Part shown: positions 1-7,818 of the stretch, piece by piece
Layout: each line of letters opens with the position of its first letter
How positions within the stretch are numbered: the stretch's first letter is position 1
Virus record (IMG/VR): IMGVR_UViG_3300042991_000510
Coordinates: 1-39,206 of that record
Length of the DNA: 39,206 bases
Reading direction: 5' to 3' (one strand)
DNA from: a virus
Notes under the pieces: model-generated
Told to the model about the DNA's origin: nothing
Databases searched by the model: none
What the model saw: the letters and a program-made list of their open reading frames with translations, nothing else
Translations under genes and position numbers: made by a program

Positions 1-185
1 GAATACCCTCTTCCACTTCGGCGTCCGAGTATGTTTCGGTTGCATAGCAGCAATACTTTTCTTGTGGAGGTGTCTGCTCTGAGGTGGAGTTCTTTTCTGA
101 TGTCACTTAGAACACCGAGAGTCTTATGGAGCTCCGCTAATTGTGACGAAACGAAGTCAGAGTTAGATATGAAGTCTAGCTGCAT
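1..185 (-). CDS. partial gene at window edge, unknown
   Basis: An ATG at 185 overlaps the TAA stop of the upstream DHH gene (TAATG), the coupling style used throughout this window, and the frame stays open to the window edge (about 61 residues). The first 30 residues look like a helical coiled segment. The part nearest the edge reads more naturally in the +1 frame (acidic, with a Cys pair), and that frame also has its own GTG start just after a stop. Either two short genes or a frameshift is possible. No family recognised. Confidence 0.35.
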   Translation of the reverse strand, partial: MQLDFISNSDFVSSQLAELHKTLGVLSDIRKELHLRADTSTRKVLLLCNRNILGRRSGRGY

Positions 186-1384
186 TAGTCCGCTTCCTCA
201 TCTGGGTTGACCCAATCGTTTTCTTTCAACCAGACCCCGCACGAAAAACATGTCTGATGTCTTTTTGCGTTAGCCTCTATCGTAGCAGGCATCCGAAACA
301 TTGCCTCCTGGATCTCGTTAATCGTTCTCGCTATATGTTCTCGCAAAGTAGTGGAGGTCGTACGAAGAGTGAACCCTCCCATACCCTGAAGTCTTCCGCC
401 TCCCCCAAATATCTGGCAGAAATCGTTGACGTTGAACCCCGGTACTTGTGAGCGGACGCTGACCCTATATAAGTCCTTGGCCACTTTCTGTATGATGATA
501 CTGAATTCGTGAGGGTATTTCCCGCTAGTAGCCTTAAACGTGGTCATCGTACAACAGACGTTGTCTATGGGGGTGTCCTCAAAGACATAGAGTGCTGCTC
601 GCATAGTCTTGTTTCCCACCCCCGGCGTGAGGATGTCGTAAACTTCTGTGGGTACTTCTTCGTGGTCTAAATATCTGCGGTTAGAATCTATGAGTTCGCC
701 GAACATGCTGGAATCTTCTATTGTGGTCTCGCCTCTGACGTACCTGTACAGCACCCTGAGAGATTGGGGCGGGGTCAGTCTATTGTTGATGCTGTAAATG
801 AGCAGGCACCCCGGTGGCGTCAATATCGCTTCCTTGAACTTCTCGAAGCCTACGAAGTAGCCGCCAGTGTCTATAACTCTAGCCGCCCACAACGCTTTAT
901 CAATTTTCCTCTTAACTTCTTTCGGGTGTGGATGAGGAAATCTCTGTGCCACAAGATCCGCACAAGACGGAGATGAAGCGGAATGGGTCACGAGTCTGCA
1001 CGAGGTATTGGGATAGGCATGGTGATCAATAGTTGCGAAGTGAGATATCTTAGAGGCTTCTAGGTCTTTGATGGGAGCTTTAGTGGGGTCGTAGTCTAAG
1101 AATATCAAGTACAAATGATCCAATTTCATCTCTTTCTTGATCTCTTTGCATGCACTGGCTAGCTCTGTCTCTTGCTCATACCCTATCGCTTGATTCACCA
1201 TTCTATTGGTTGGGATATTGAATACGGCAGAAGCCCGCAAATTGAATAGGCATGCGGACAGCATTCCGTCGAAGTCGTTGTGATAATAGACCACGAATCC
1301 AGATTTCTTGTTCAGTGTGAATGGGGAGGTGTAGTAGGTATCGAAAGGAAGAGTCTGCTCTAAATGAAATGGGTTAGACGCCAT
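185..1384 (-). CDS. DHH/DHHA1 family phosphoesterase (RecJ / nanoRNase-like)
   Basis: 399 residues. DHH motif I is HNDFDG (35-40), motif II DYD (97-99) and motif III DHH (120-122). A C-terminal glycine run (about 327-337) matches the DHHA1 substrate-binding motif. These residues bind two Mn/Mg ions in RecJ exonucleases, NrnA-type oligoribonucleases and c-di-AMP phosphodiesterases. A CxxC pair sits near the C-terminus (about 379-382). At about 400 residues it is closer to NrnA than to full RecJ, so degradation of short oligonucleotides is the likeliest role, but a 5'-3' DNA exonuclease cannot be excluded. It follows the primase gene in the same direction, consistent with nucleotide recycling during replication. 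A short Shine-Dalgarno (GAGG) precedes the ATG. Confidence 0.83.
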   Translation of the reverse strand: MASNPFHLEQTLPFDTYYTSPFTLNKKSGFVVYYHNDFDGMLSACLFNLRASAVFNIPTNRMVNQAIGYEQETELASACKEIKKEMKLDHLYLIFLDYDPTKAPIKDLEASKISHFATIDHHAYPNTSCRLVTHSASSPSCADLVAQRFPHPHPKEVKRKIDKALWAARVIDTGGYFVGFEKFKEAILTPPGCLLIYSINNRLTPPQSLRVLYRYVRGETTIEDSSMFGELIDSNRRYLDHEEVPTEVYDILTPGVGNKTMRAALYVFEDTPIDNVCCTMTTFKATSGKYPHEFSIIIQKVAKDLYRVSVRSQVPGFNVNDFCQIFGGGGRLQGMGGFTLRTTSTTLREHIARTINEIQEAMFRMPATIEANAKRHQTCFSCGVWLKENDWVNPDEEAD

Positions 1385-1414
1385 ATCCTCATCTCCACGA
1401 AGTCAAAGGTATAT

Positions 1415-2377
1415 TCACGACTGGAGACGTAGGGCCATAAGATTTTTCACCTGCGGTAGAAATAGGGTTAATCGCGAATGAATACTGTCGTTAGTTAGGG
1501 TCGACATCTTGTTTTCCCCAAAGTCTTTGCACGGGGACATCTTGAAAAGGTAGGTTTCTTCACGCCAAGTATGTAGGAGAGAAGCGAGTTCGATGTTATC
1601 TTCGATCTCGTCTTTATCTAACGCGGCAACGGGAGCGAGATTGTGAACTAGGATAGTGCGTTTGAGTTCCTCCCTGACGCTATTACTCATCTTCTTAGAA
1701 AAGAGCGGGATGGCGGGGCCTGGGGCGAAAAAAGCGTCAAATATCCCTTCTACAATGAAGACTAGGGTCTTCGTTTTGAACCTAGGCGTAGGAACGAACT
1801 CATGCTGGTTAAACAAGACCATAGGGATGGTCCCACGCATGTGATAGTATTTCGATTTCGTACCTTTAACGTAAGCCCTACCGGAGAAGAAGGTTGGAGT
1901 TCCTTTTTCATCACAAAGCGTCCAGAACACGTACTGTGGCATCTTCGGCCATTCCCGCCAGTAGAGTCTGACGTCTGCCTCAGACATCCCTCTTTTCTTT
2001 ACGAGGTAGTCATGCCCCCAACTTCCTTCTTTGACGGACCGACTTTCTCTGATGAACTGAGACAGTTCCTGACTTTGGGCTTCAGTCTTCTTGAGTGCGG
2101 CCGAGACCTCGGAAGAGGTATCATCAAGTTGAAGCTTGATCTTCTCTTGATAGGGGACGTGGATGCCGTAGGCTTGCAGGAGCTTGAGGATCTTCTTCCC
2201 GCCCCTGCCACAGTAGATGCAGTGCCAAAACCCCGAATTTCTCTCCATATACATGTGGCCGTGGCTGTGATTCTCCCTGTCCGCGCAGAACGGACACCAG
2301 AGCATGATCTCTCCTGAGGCGTCACTGTCTTTGTAGATGTGCTGGTCCAAGTATGGAAGAATACTATGAACGTTCAA
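1415..2377 (-). CDS. DNA primase (zinc ribbon plus TOPRIM)
   Basis: 320 residues, DnaG-like but short, as in many phages. The N-terminal zinc ribbon has CPFC (28-31) and CIYC (53-56), the template-reading CHC2-type finger. The TOPRIM core has VEG (209-211) and ALDKDE (252-257), the acidic residues that bind metal for primer synthesis. The start is TTG at 2377: it overlaps the TGA of the upstream HD gene and sits 5 nt after a GAGGAG ribosome binding site, so translation is probably coupled. It is two genes away from the DnaB-type helicase, its expected partner. Confidence 0.88.
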   Translation of the reverse strand: MNVHSILPYLDQHIYKDSDASGEIMLWCPFCADRENHSHGHMYMERNSGFWHCIYCGRGGKKILKLLQAYGIHVPYQEKIKLQLDDTSSEVSAALKKTEAQSQELSQFIRESRSVKEGSWGHDYLVKKRGMSEADVRLYWREWPKMPQYVFWTLCDEKGTPTFFSGRAYVKGTKSKYYHMRGTIPMVLFNQHEFVPTPRFKTKTLVFIVEGIFDAFFAPGPAIPLFSKKMSNSVREELKRTILVHNLAPVAALDKDEIEDNIELASLLHTWREETYLFKMSPCKDFGENKMSTLTNDSIHSRLTLFLPQVKNLMALRLQS

Positions 2378-3342
2378 GGCTGCTCCTCAGTTCCCCCGTT
2401 CAAAACAGAAGGGGAGACGATGACCTTAATCCAATTCGTCAGATCCTCCAGCAATTTCTTTTGCCATAGCATCTGCGTAGGTTTGCCGTCTTCAAGCACT
2501 TGCTTGATAGTGTAGCTGTAGTACCGCTGAAGAGCTATTTCTAGGTTGCGGTTACCTAGTGCGATCTCTTCCACGCAAAAAACGAGTCCGGAAAGTTTAT
2601 CGGCGGCTTGGCATATCTTAGACTCTAGCGTCTTCTTCTCATTGAACTCGGTGATGTGCTGGATGAAGCGGGGGACATCCAACTGCTTCTCTAGCTCCTT
2701 ACACACCCTACCTTCTGTGATCTCGAATCTCGCCTCAACTTCGGGGTGGACGCTTTTGATTGGCTGAACGACGTCTGTGGTTATAACCTCCGGTACGTCG
2801 TGGTCGTGGGCCATCATCATCACTCTAAACCAGTCTACCGCAAACGATTCCTTGAGGTTATACCTTTTGACGTAGGCCTGCCCAATTGCGCGGGAGTATG
2901 TCGTGACCCAATACGAGTGCTCGGCGAGGTTCTCGTCTCTGAGGGTTACGTCGGAAGCGAATCTCTTCGTATGAGACATCAGCCTGAGGGCGCCGAGGGC
3001 GCCGCCAAGAGCTTTTCTGCTGCCACGAAAGAAAGGTAGCTTGGAAGTAGGACTCCAGACCTCTTTCTGTAAGAACTCCCTAGAAGCTGAGTGCATAGAT
3101 CCTTCTAGTTTGTGGCAGCACGAAGAGCAGATGAGGCAGACCTTATCCTCGACGTCGTACTTACTTGTAGCTAAGTCCAACGACTCCCAATCGTCGGGCG
3201 TAATCGTATGAGGGATGACTTCGTAAAGCACCATCTTCTCCTTATAAGTAGAGGTGCAAAGAGGGCAAGTTCCGTTCTCCCTCTCTAGTATTCTCTCGAA
3301 TACCGACGGATTCAACTTATCTGCTTCGTCCCTACGAATCAT
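2374..3342 (-). CDS. HD-domain 5'-nucleotidase (YfbR-like) with N-terminal zinc module
   Basis: 322 residues. The C-terminal two thirds carry a YfbR-like HD signature: EHS (141-143), HDHD (179-182) followed by E185, and D248 in QAADKL. YfbR enzymes dephosphorylate deoxynucleoside monophosphates. The N-terminal 80 residues contain CPLC (26-29) and CLICSSC (69-75) spaced like a zinc-bound HNH/RNF-type knuckle, an unusual addition whose role is unknown. The ATG lies inside the end of the upstream gene with an AAGGAG site. It sits between the helicase and primase genes, suggesting a role in shaping nucleotide pools during replication. Confidence 0.75.
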   Translation of the reverse strand: MIRRDEADKLNPSVFERILERENGTCPLCTSTYKEKMVLYEVIPHTITPDDWESLDLATSKYDVEDKVCLICSSCCHKLEGSMHSASREFLQKEVWSPTSKLPFFRGSRKALGGALGALRLMSHTKRFASDVTLRDENLAEHSYWVTTYSRAIGQAYVKRYNLKESFAVDWFRVMMMAHDHDVPEVITTDVVQPIKSVHPEVEARFEITEGRVCKELEKQLDVPRFIQHITEFNEKKTLESKICQAADKLSGLVFCVEEIALGNRNLEIALQRYYSYTIKQVLEDGKPTQMLWQKKLLEDLTNWIKVIVSPSVLNGGTEEQP

Positions 3343-3634
3343 TTACAACTCCTTGAGACTTAAGTCTCCACTTGTAGTGTTTCTCAAGAACGTATTCCCT
3401 ACTAAACCAACGTTCTAGGTCCGCTTCCGTAGGTGGCTCCACGAGACACAGGTCATGAGTACAAAGTTCCTTAGACGCTTCGTCTATGAACTCTCCTATG
3501 TCTCGAAAGAACTCGAGGGGGCATCCGATCCCACGCCCATAAGAAAGAAGCCATTCCTGAGGAGCAAGGAGTCCGCAAGTTATCCCTTCCAAAACCATCG
3601 CATGAAAGTGAGCAAGATACTTTGTCCTGTCCAT
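3332..3634 (-). CDS. small protein between helicase and HD genes, unknown
   Basis: 100 residues, mostly helical in appearance, with several Trp and Cys residues but no paired zinc motif. ATG at 3634 follows GAGGGAG; it begins just after the helicase stop and overlaps the HD gene start, so the four replication genes form one coupled operon. No family recognised. Confidence 0.7.
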   Translation of the reverse strand: MDRTKYLAHFHAMVLEGITCGLLAPQEWLLSYGRGIGCPLEFFRDIGEFIDEASKELCTHDLCLVEPPTEADLERWFSREYVLEKHYKWRLKSQGVVNDS

Positions 3635-3636
3635 TG

Positions 3637-4980
3637 CTACTCCCTCATCTGTCCACCCATGATGGACACCTCAAGTTCGTCCGCTTTCCTATCTACCGCC
3701 TCTTGCATCTCTGTGATATCGGCGGGAAGGAATCTCTGGCAAGCGCCGTTAAACTTCACAACTTCCGTCATAGCCGTAGGTCCGAAACGGTTCTTGATGA
3801 CGGTCAGCCTCGTGTACCCGGCTACCCACTCCAAGTGAGTGGCAGAAAGTGTGAAAGCGACGTCTACGACTTTTAATATGCCACTGCTGTCGCTGATGTC
3901 GTCCTCTAGTAATAGCGTTTTTCGGTGAGACCCTTGTTTGGTCTGGTGGGCGGTCCAAATCCTAGTCTCCAACTTCTTCGCCAGGCCTCGGAGAGTGGTA
4001 GTCAAGTCCTTGTAACGTATGTCTTCTCGTTCTGCTTTTGGCAGACACATCTCTCCGAGATAATCTACAATAACAACACCGAATTTCATTTTCTTTTGCG
4101 CTTCGAAACCTCGGACGAACGAGTACAGTTGGGGAACGGTGAGTTCGCCGGAGCCGAACTCCTTAATGAAGAACTCTCCGTACTTTTCTTTCTGTACTTG
4201 CCGAAGAGCGGTGATGAGATCGCCAGGGAAAAACGTTTCTACGGCACGGAGGTTGGACATCATGATGCTGTCCATCCTCTTTGCCAACGCGTTCTCGCTG
4301 AGTTCGCAGGAGACGTAGAGTACATTCTCCCCCGCTCGGATGGCGCCGTGAGCAATATTTAAGAGCATGGCAGTTTTACCGCGGTTAGTCGGTCCGAACA
4401 CAGCGCCTAGCTCTTTACGTCCAAGCCCCCCACCCCAATACTGGTCTATGGGAAGTCCTGTCGGGACGGCTCCGTCTCGGGTGAGATCGTCGCCACCCAA
4501 ATACCGACGGTTGATGTCTTTGTAGTAGTCCAGCCCCATATCCGGCTGGTCGAAATTCCGCTCAAACAACTCCTGCATCTTCACGTAGACTTTGTCGAAA
4601 TTGCCTTTGGTGATATCGTCCACGGACTTGCTGATAGTCATCAAGAATGCAGATTCTTTGCAGAAATTCGTTACTTCGTTTACGACTACATCTACGTCTC
4701 TCAGATCTGCACTGGAAACACTCTCCTTGAAAGCGTTGATGTCTTCTTGCCGATACTTACCAGACTTCTGCAAGAGCATGCTCAGTGTGTCTAAGCTGAT
4801 CTGGGAGCCCTGATTGACATAGTACTGTACGACCAAGCTCCAGGAAAGGGTGAGCATGGGCGTGGTGAAGTAGTTTGGCTCTATGATGTGCATGAGATTA
4901 CGAAGTGTGTCCTCTTGACGCAAGACAATAGCAAGGATTCTTTCTTGGAATCCCACGTCATACCGAAATACGCTTGTCAT
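3637..4980 (-). CDS. dnaB: replicative DNA helicase (DnaB-like, RecA fold)
   Basis: 447 residues, the usual DnaB length. Residues 1-130 form the helical DnaB N-terminal region. The RecA-like motor has Walker A GPTNRGKT (196-203), a catalytic CEL (225-227), Walker B IVDYLG (304-309) and a TAHQTK segment matching DnaB motif H4. The protein unwinds DNA 5'-3' as a hexameric ring and recruits the primase encoded two genes downstream. A CGCTAAATATTCC element resembling the recurring intergenic motif lies about 25 nt upstream of the ATG and may drive this operon. Confidence 0.92.
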   Translation of the reverse strand: MTSVFRYDVGFQERILAIVLRQEDTLRNLMHIIEPNYFTTPMLTLSWSLVVQYYVNQGSQISLDTLSMLLQKSGKYRQEDINAFKESVSSADLRDVDVVVNEVTNFCKESAFLMTISKSVDDITKGNFDKVYVKMQELFERNFDQPDMGLDYYKDINRRYLGGDDLTRDGAVPTGLPIDQYWGGGLGRKELGAVFGPTNRGKTAMLLNIAHGAIRAGENVLYVSCELSENALAKRMDSIMMSNLRAVETFFPGDLITALRQVQKEKYGEFFIKEFGSGELTVPQLYSFVRGFEAQKKMKFGVVIVDYLGEMCLPKAEREDIRYKDLTTTLRGLAKKLETRIWTAHQTKQGSHRKTLLLEDDISDSSGILKVVDVAFTLSATHLEWVAGYTRLTVIKNRFGPTAMTEVVKFNGACQRFLPADITEMQEAVDRKADELEVSIMGGQMRE

Positions 4981-5077
4981 GTGGTCTTGCCCCCTTCGGA
5001 ATATTTAGCGGGGGTCGATGTTAGACCCAATTCTCTTCGCAAGTTCTGCCACCATAGCCTTCCAGTGCTTTATTATT

Positions 5078-5671
5078 TTACTGGTTTTCTCTCTGTCTTT
5101 CTTCGTCTAGAAGCTCACCAATTGGAAACGGTATTTTTCTGCCGCCGAAGCTGAGTTCGGCGTCGTAGAGGTCGTCGGGAGAGGCGAGAAGATACGCGAA
5201 TTTCGTGTCTCCAGTTTCCACCACTAATTTTACCTTCATTTTCATCGGTTCGGAGTAGCCCTCATCGCTGACGAGGGTCACATACCCCAGGAGTTTGCGA
5301 ACTTGGTGGGGGGTGAGCATGACCACCCCGAAGTCTGTATCTGATTTTACTGAAAATTTAGACGATTCGTCGTATCCACCGGCGAACAAAGGCAAGAGGT
5401 TGGTTAGGGAGGTACCTTTGGCTGATTTTGCTGGCTCCTTGCCTTCCCGGTAACCATCGTCGTAGACACAGATTTCCCAGACCCCTTCCTTGATGGACCG
5501 GAAAGGGTCTTGGCACACGATTTTTGCTAAAATACTGTTGTCCTTAACGAGTGGGATGATGAAAGAGGTATTGTCTGGCTTCCACGACGCAGAAAAAACG
5601 TCGATTGACTTCTTGATGATCTTCGCGATCTGCTTCTCGGAGAGAGAGACGGTGTCGGCGTTAGTACGCAT
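5078..5671 (-). CDS. conserved-looking unknown protein
   Basis: 197 residues of mixed alpha/beta character, no motif recognised. ATG at 5671 follows GGAGGAAGAGG and overlaps the end of the upstream gene. Just past its TAA, the +1 frame continues for 33 codons (to about 5010) as a basic, helical, protein-like sequence without a good start codon, so the C-terminus may be longer through a frameshift, or an indel may be present. Confidence 0.65.
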   Translation of the reverse strand: MRTNADTVSLSEKQIAKIIKKSIDVFSASWKPDNTSFIIPLVKDNSILAKIVCQDPFRSIKEGVWEICVYDDGYREGKEPAKSAKGTSLTNLLPLFAGGYDESSKFSVKSDTDFGVVMLTPHQVRKLLGYVTLVSDEGYSEPMKMKVKLVVETGDTKFAYLLASPDDLYDAELSFGGRKIPFPIGELLDEERQRENQ

Positions 5672-6197
5672 CCTCTTCCTCCCCGTCTTCCGCTGCTTTC
5701 TTGCTCTTAGTCATATCTGAGACTTCAATTTTTGAGTCTCCTGCGGAGATATCAACAGCGGGGTCGGAGAGAACGAGGTGGTGGGTGATTTTATAGTCTA
5801 TCATCCGCCTCAATTTCATGAATCCGATGGGAGTAACGACTACTTTTATTGTCCAGTCTAGGTAGACGCCAGAGGTATGCCCTCCCGCGAAGAGATAGAG
5901 AAGGATAACCTTAAGAAGTGGGTGCTTCATCACGGTCTCGGCGAGCTCCGTCTGCCCTTTTTTGAGAGCGTAGATGACGCAACCGTGCAGAGAATACTGC
6001 ATGCAGTTGGCTACGAGGCTATGCAAGGCGTTGACAGCAGCAACAAGGGTATCGCGGTTGCCTTCGGAGCCATTCACAGCGACCAGGATCCTATTGGCGT
6101 TATTCAGCATTGCCGTGATGACGGCGTTGTAGATGTTGGTCACGCTACTGCGGTTGTTTGCTGGGAGCACCGGAGTTTCTAATGAGATTCCTTGCAT
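5661..6197 (-). CDS. unknown protein, acidic C-terminal tail
   Basis: 178 residues. The first 110 are helical and rather hydrophobic (runs around 30-100); the last 20 are Lys- then Glu/Asp-rich. ATG at 6197 follows CTGGAGG, and a CGCTATATCATAC element lies directly upstream, suggesting a transcription start here. Overlaps the next gene by 11 nt. Confidence 0.68.
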   Translation of the reverse strand: MQGISLETPVLPANNRSSVTNIYNAVITAMLNNANRILVAVNGSEGNRDTLVAAVNALHSLVANCMQYSLHGCVIYALKKGQTELAETVMKHPLLKVILLYLFAGGHTSGVYLDWTIKVVVTPIGFMKLRRMIDYKITHHLVLSDPAVDISAGDSKIEVSDMTKSKKAAEDGEEEDAY

Positions 6198-6211
6198 GAT
6201 TACCTCCAGTA

Positions 6212-6222
6212 TGATATAGCGG
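6212..6222 (-). promoter_or_regulatory. CGCTAT-type promoter candidate
   Basis: Minus-strand CCGCTATATCAT, followed within 10 nt by the ribosome binding site of the 6197 gene. Member of the recurring CGCTATNTNATA set. Confidence 0.45.
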
Positions 6223-6233
6223 AAGGAGTAAAC

Positions 6234-6647
6234 CTAAAATTCGAGCCTTCTAAGGTCTGGCATGCCCTTGGGGATGTTCTGGATATCGCTCGGAAGCCAG
6301 CCCCCGTCCGTTTCCAGGAACTCGGTGGTGCGAAAAGGCCCGCTGAGGTGGACGTAATACCCTATTCCTTGCGAGATACCGCCGGAGGTGACTGGATACC
6401 CTTCGACGGCGGTAAAATCAACGCTATGGATGCTGAGGCGCCCCTGAATAACCCCTCTCCAAGCTAAAAACACCCATTCCCCGTCTCTGGGGTAGCTATT
6501 GAAGGTGTTTTCGGACTTTTCCGGCTTAATTCTGAGCTTATAATGCCATATTTGGACTGGAGAGGTCAAAGTGGCGATGATCGGGAGGTAATATGCCTCC
6601 CAATCCCTCTCCCGGGGCAATACCAGGAGCCATTCTGAGAGTCCCAT
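6234..6647 (-). CDS. unknown protein, possible PUA/EVE-like fold
   Basis: 137 residues, strongly beta with many aromatics. The opening EWLLV...WE and the later WVFLAWRGVIQG vaguely recall PUA-superfamily (ASCH/EVE) proteins that bind modified bases, but no diagnostic residue set is present, so this is only a hint. AAGGG lies upstream of the ATG. Confidence 0.6.
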   Translation of the reverse strand: MGLSEWLLVLPRERDWEAYYLPIIATLTSPVQIWHYKLRIKPEKSENTFNSYPRDGEWVFLAWRGVIQGRLSIHSVDFTAVEGYPVTSGGISQGIGYYVHLSGPFRTTEFLETDGGWLPSDIQNIPKGMPDLRRLEF

Positions 6648-6649
6648 GC

Positions 6650-6952
6650 TTATTCCCTTCGTCTAAGTGAGGGCAGATGGCTATTTAGCCACCTCTCGAC
6701 CTCTTCTGCCTTGATTTCGGCGCCTTTTTCGGGGATATTTGCAATTACCTCCCATTTATAGGTCTGGTAGAGGGAATTTGCGGTATTTTCATCCGAAAAT
6801 AGCATTAAAATGTTCAAAGCGAGGTCTGCTGGTCCACTACCACCGTAACCCCATTCCATGCCTGTTGGCGAGTGCCTTATTACTGTCTGTGGGATGTTGG
6901 CATGCCCTAAACCGTCTGAATCACGTCTGAGGATGATTTTATCGGGCTTCAT
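6650..6952 (-). CDS. DUF6166-like small protein
   Basis: 100 residues. The central GYGGSGPADLALNIL is the hallmark of the small DUF6166 group found in phages and plasmids; function unknown. The start lies inside the end of the previous gene, so it is probably translated by coupling. Confidence 0.68.
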   Translation of the reverse strand: MKPDKIILRRDSDGLGHANIPQTVIRHSPTGMEWGYGGSGPADLALNILMLFSDENTANSLYQTYKWEVIANIPEKGAEIKAEEVERWLNSHLPSLRRRE

Positions 6953-7256
6953 GACTCGTCTCGACTGGATCTATTGGTTTCAGGGAGCGTAGAAACAGTG
7001 GGGTTTGCTTTCCCTTCCACGCCCCAGTGACATTGTAGGACATGAACTCTTCGGCTTCCTCATAAGTCATACCGTCCCTGCCCATGAGTACCATCAAGCA
7101 GGCATCGTAGTCGTAGACTGCCATCGGCGCACTATTGAATTGGGTGGCGACTCCGACAAAGGCGTCTTCTAAGCCGTCGGCTAGGAGAATGCCCTCTGAC
7201 TGTTCCGGATCTGGAAACATGTCTTGTACCGCTTCAACCAATTTCTCCCTGTTCAT
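6939..7256 (-). CDS. conserved small phage protein
   Basis: 105 residues. The pattern DG-[LF]-[ED]-DAFVG ... YDYDACL-VLM-RDGMTYEEAEEF--YNV-GAW-G--TP belongs to a widespread uncharacterised family of phage and bacterial short proteins that I recognise by sequence but not by function. ATG at 7256 is preferred over the GTG three bases earlier: GGAGGA is then 6 nt away and the ATG overlaps the upstream TGA. Confidence 0.72.
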   Translation of the reverse strand: MNREKLVEAVQDMFPDPEQSEGILLADGLEDAFVGVATQFNSAPMAVYDYDACLMVLMGRDGMTYEEAEEFMSYNVTGAWKGKQTPLFLRSLKPIDPVETSHEAR

Positions 7257-7666
7257 CACTCCTCCGGTACTTCCTCAAAAGACTCTACGTGGTCAATGTA
7301 GGTTTGGTGATCGTCGAGGGAGAGGAAGGCGCCGTGACCATCCATGTTTGGAATCGGTCCCACGAAGAGAAAGCGGCCAGTCTTCATCTTCTCTCTGTAT
7401 TCCTCAACCCACTCCTCGGGGTTTGCGTCTTCTCTAACTCTCACAATGGCGAGTTTGCGAAGACTCTGCTTCACTTTATTTGGATCTGGCTCTCCTACTC
7501 TTGCATAGTATGCGGGGCCCTCAAATGAGTGGTAGTCCTTTCGCCATTTCTGTCCGCAGTGCTTGCACTGGTAGGTGTGTGGCATTTGCTCTCCTACGGG
7601 TACGAGGTCGTCTTTGTCTACACTGCAGCACCACCGCTCATGAGTCTCTGGTATCTTCTTTGACAT
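7256..7666 (-). CDS. small zinc-ribbon protein, unknown
   Basis: 136 residues. The first 45 carry a Cys pair (WCC) and CKHC, enough for one zinc site; the rest is charged with no recognised domain. ATG at 7666 has AGGAG 5 nt upstream, placed immediately after the stop of the 43-residue gene before it. Confidence 0.65.
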   Translation of the reverse strand: MSKKIPETHERWCCSVDKDDLVPVGEQMPHTYQCKHCGQKWRKDYHSFEGPAYYARVGEPDPNKVKQSLRKLAIVRVREDANPEEWVEEYREKMKTGRFLFVGPIPNMDGHGAFLSLDDHQTYIDHVESFEEVPEE

Positions 7667-7677
7667 CTACTTCTCCT

Positions 7678-7809
7678 TTACAGTAAGTAGGTTCCATATT
7701 CTTGATTGACCCAGGTTTTTGGGAGAGATCTCGTTCCGATGGTTTTGGCTCCCTCCATGAGGAGGTCTGCCCATTCGCCTCTGACGTATACTCCGGGATG
7801 CTTACTCAT
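7678..7809 (-). CDS. minimal ASCH-like small protein (43 residues)
   Basis: ATG at 7809 lies 5 nt after a strong AGGAGG and the frame ends at TAA (7680-7678). The product resembles only the first strand-helix of an ASCH/PUA domain (VRGEWADLLMEGAKTIGTR, with the E-G-x-K-T-I-x-x-R pattern), the RNA- or base-binding loop. Full ASCH domains are about 100 residues, so this is either a truncated relic that is still translated or a minimal peptide. The next gene's ribosome binding site follows directly, so there is no room for a longer frame. Confidence 0.6.
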   Translation of the reverse strand: MSKHPGVYVRGEWADLLMEGAKTIGTRSLPKTWVNQEYGTYLL

Positions 7810-7818
7810 CGTAGCCTC

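Noticed and set aside
1802-2317. 171-codon plus-strand frame opposite primase
   Set aside because: Antisense to the zinc ribbon and TOPRIM-bearing primase; no ribosome site.
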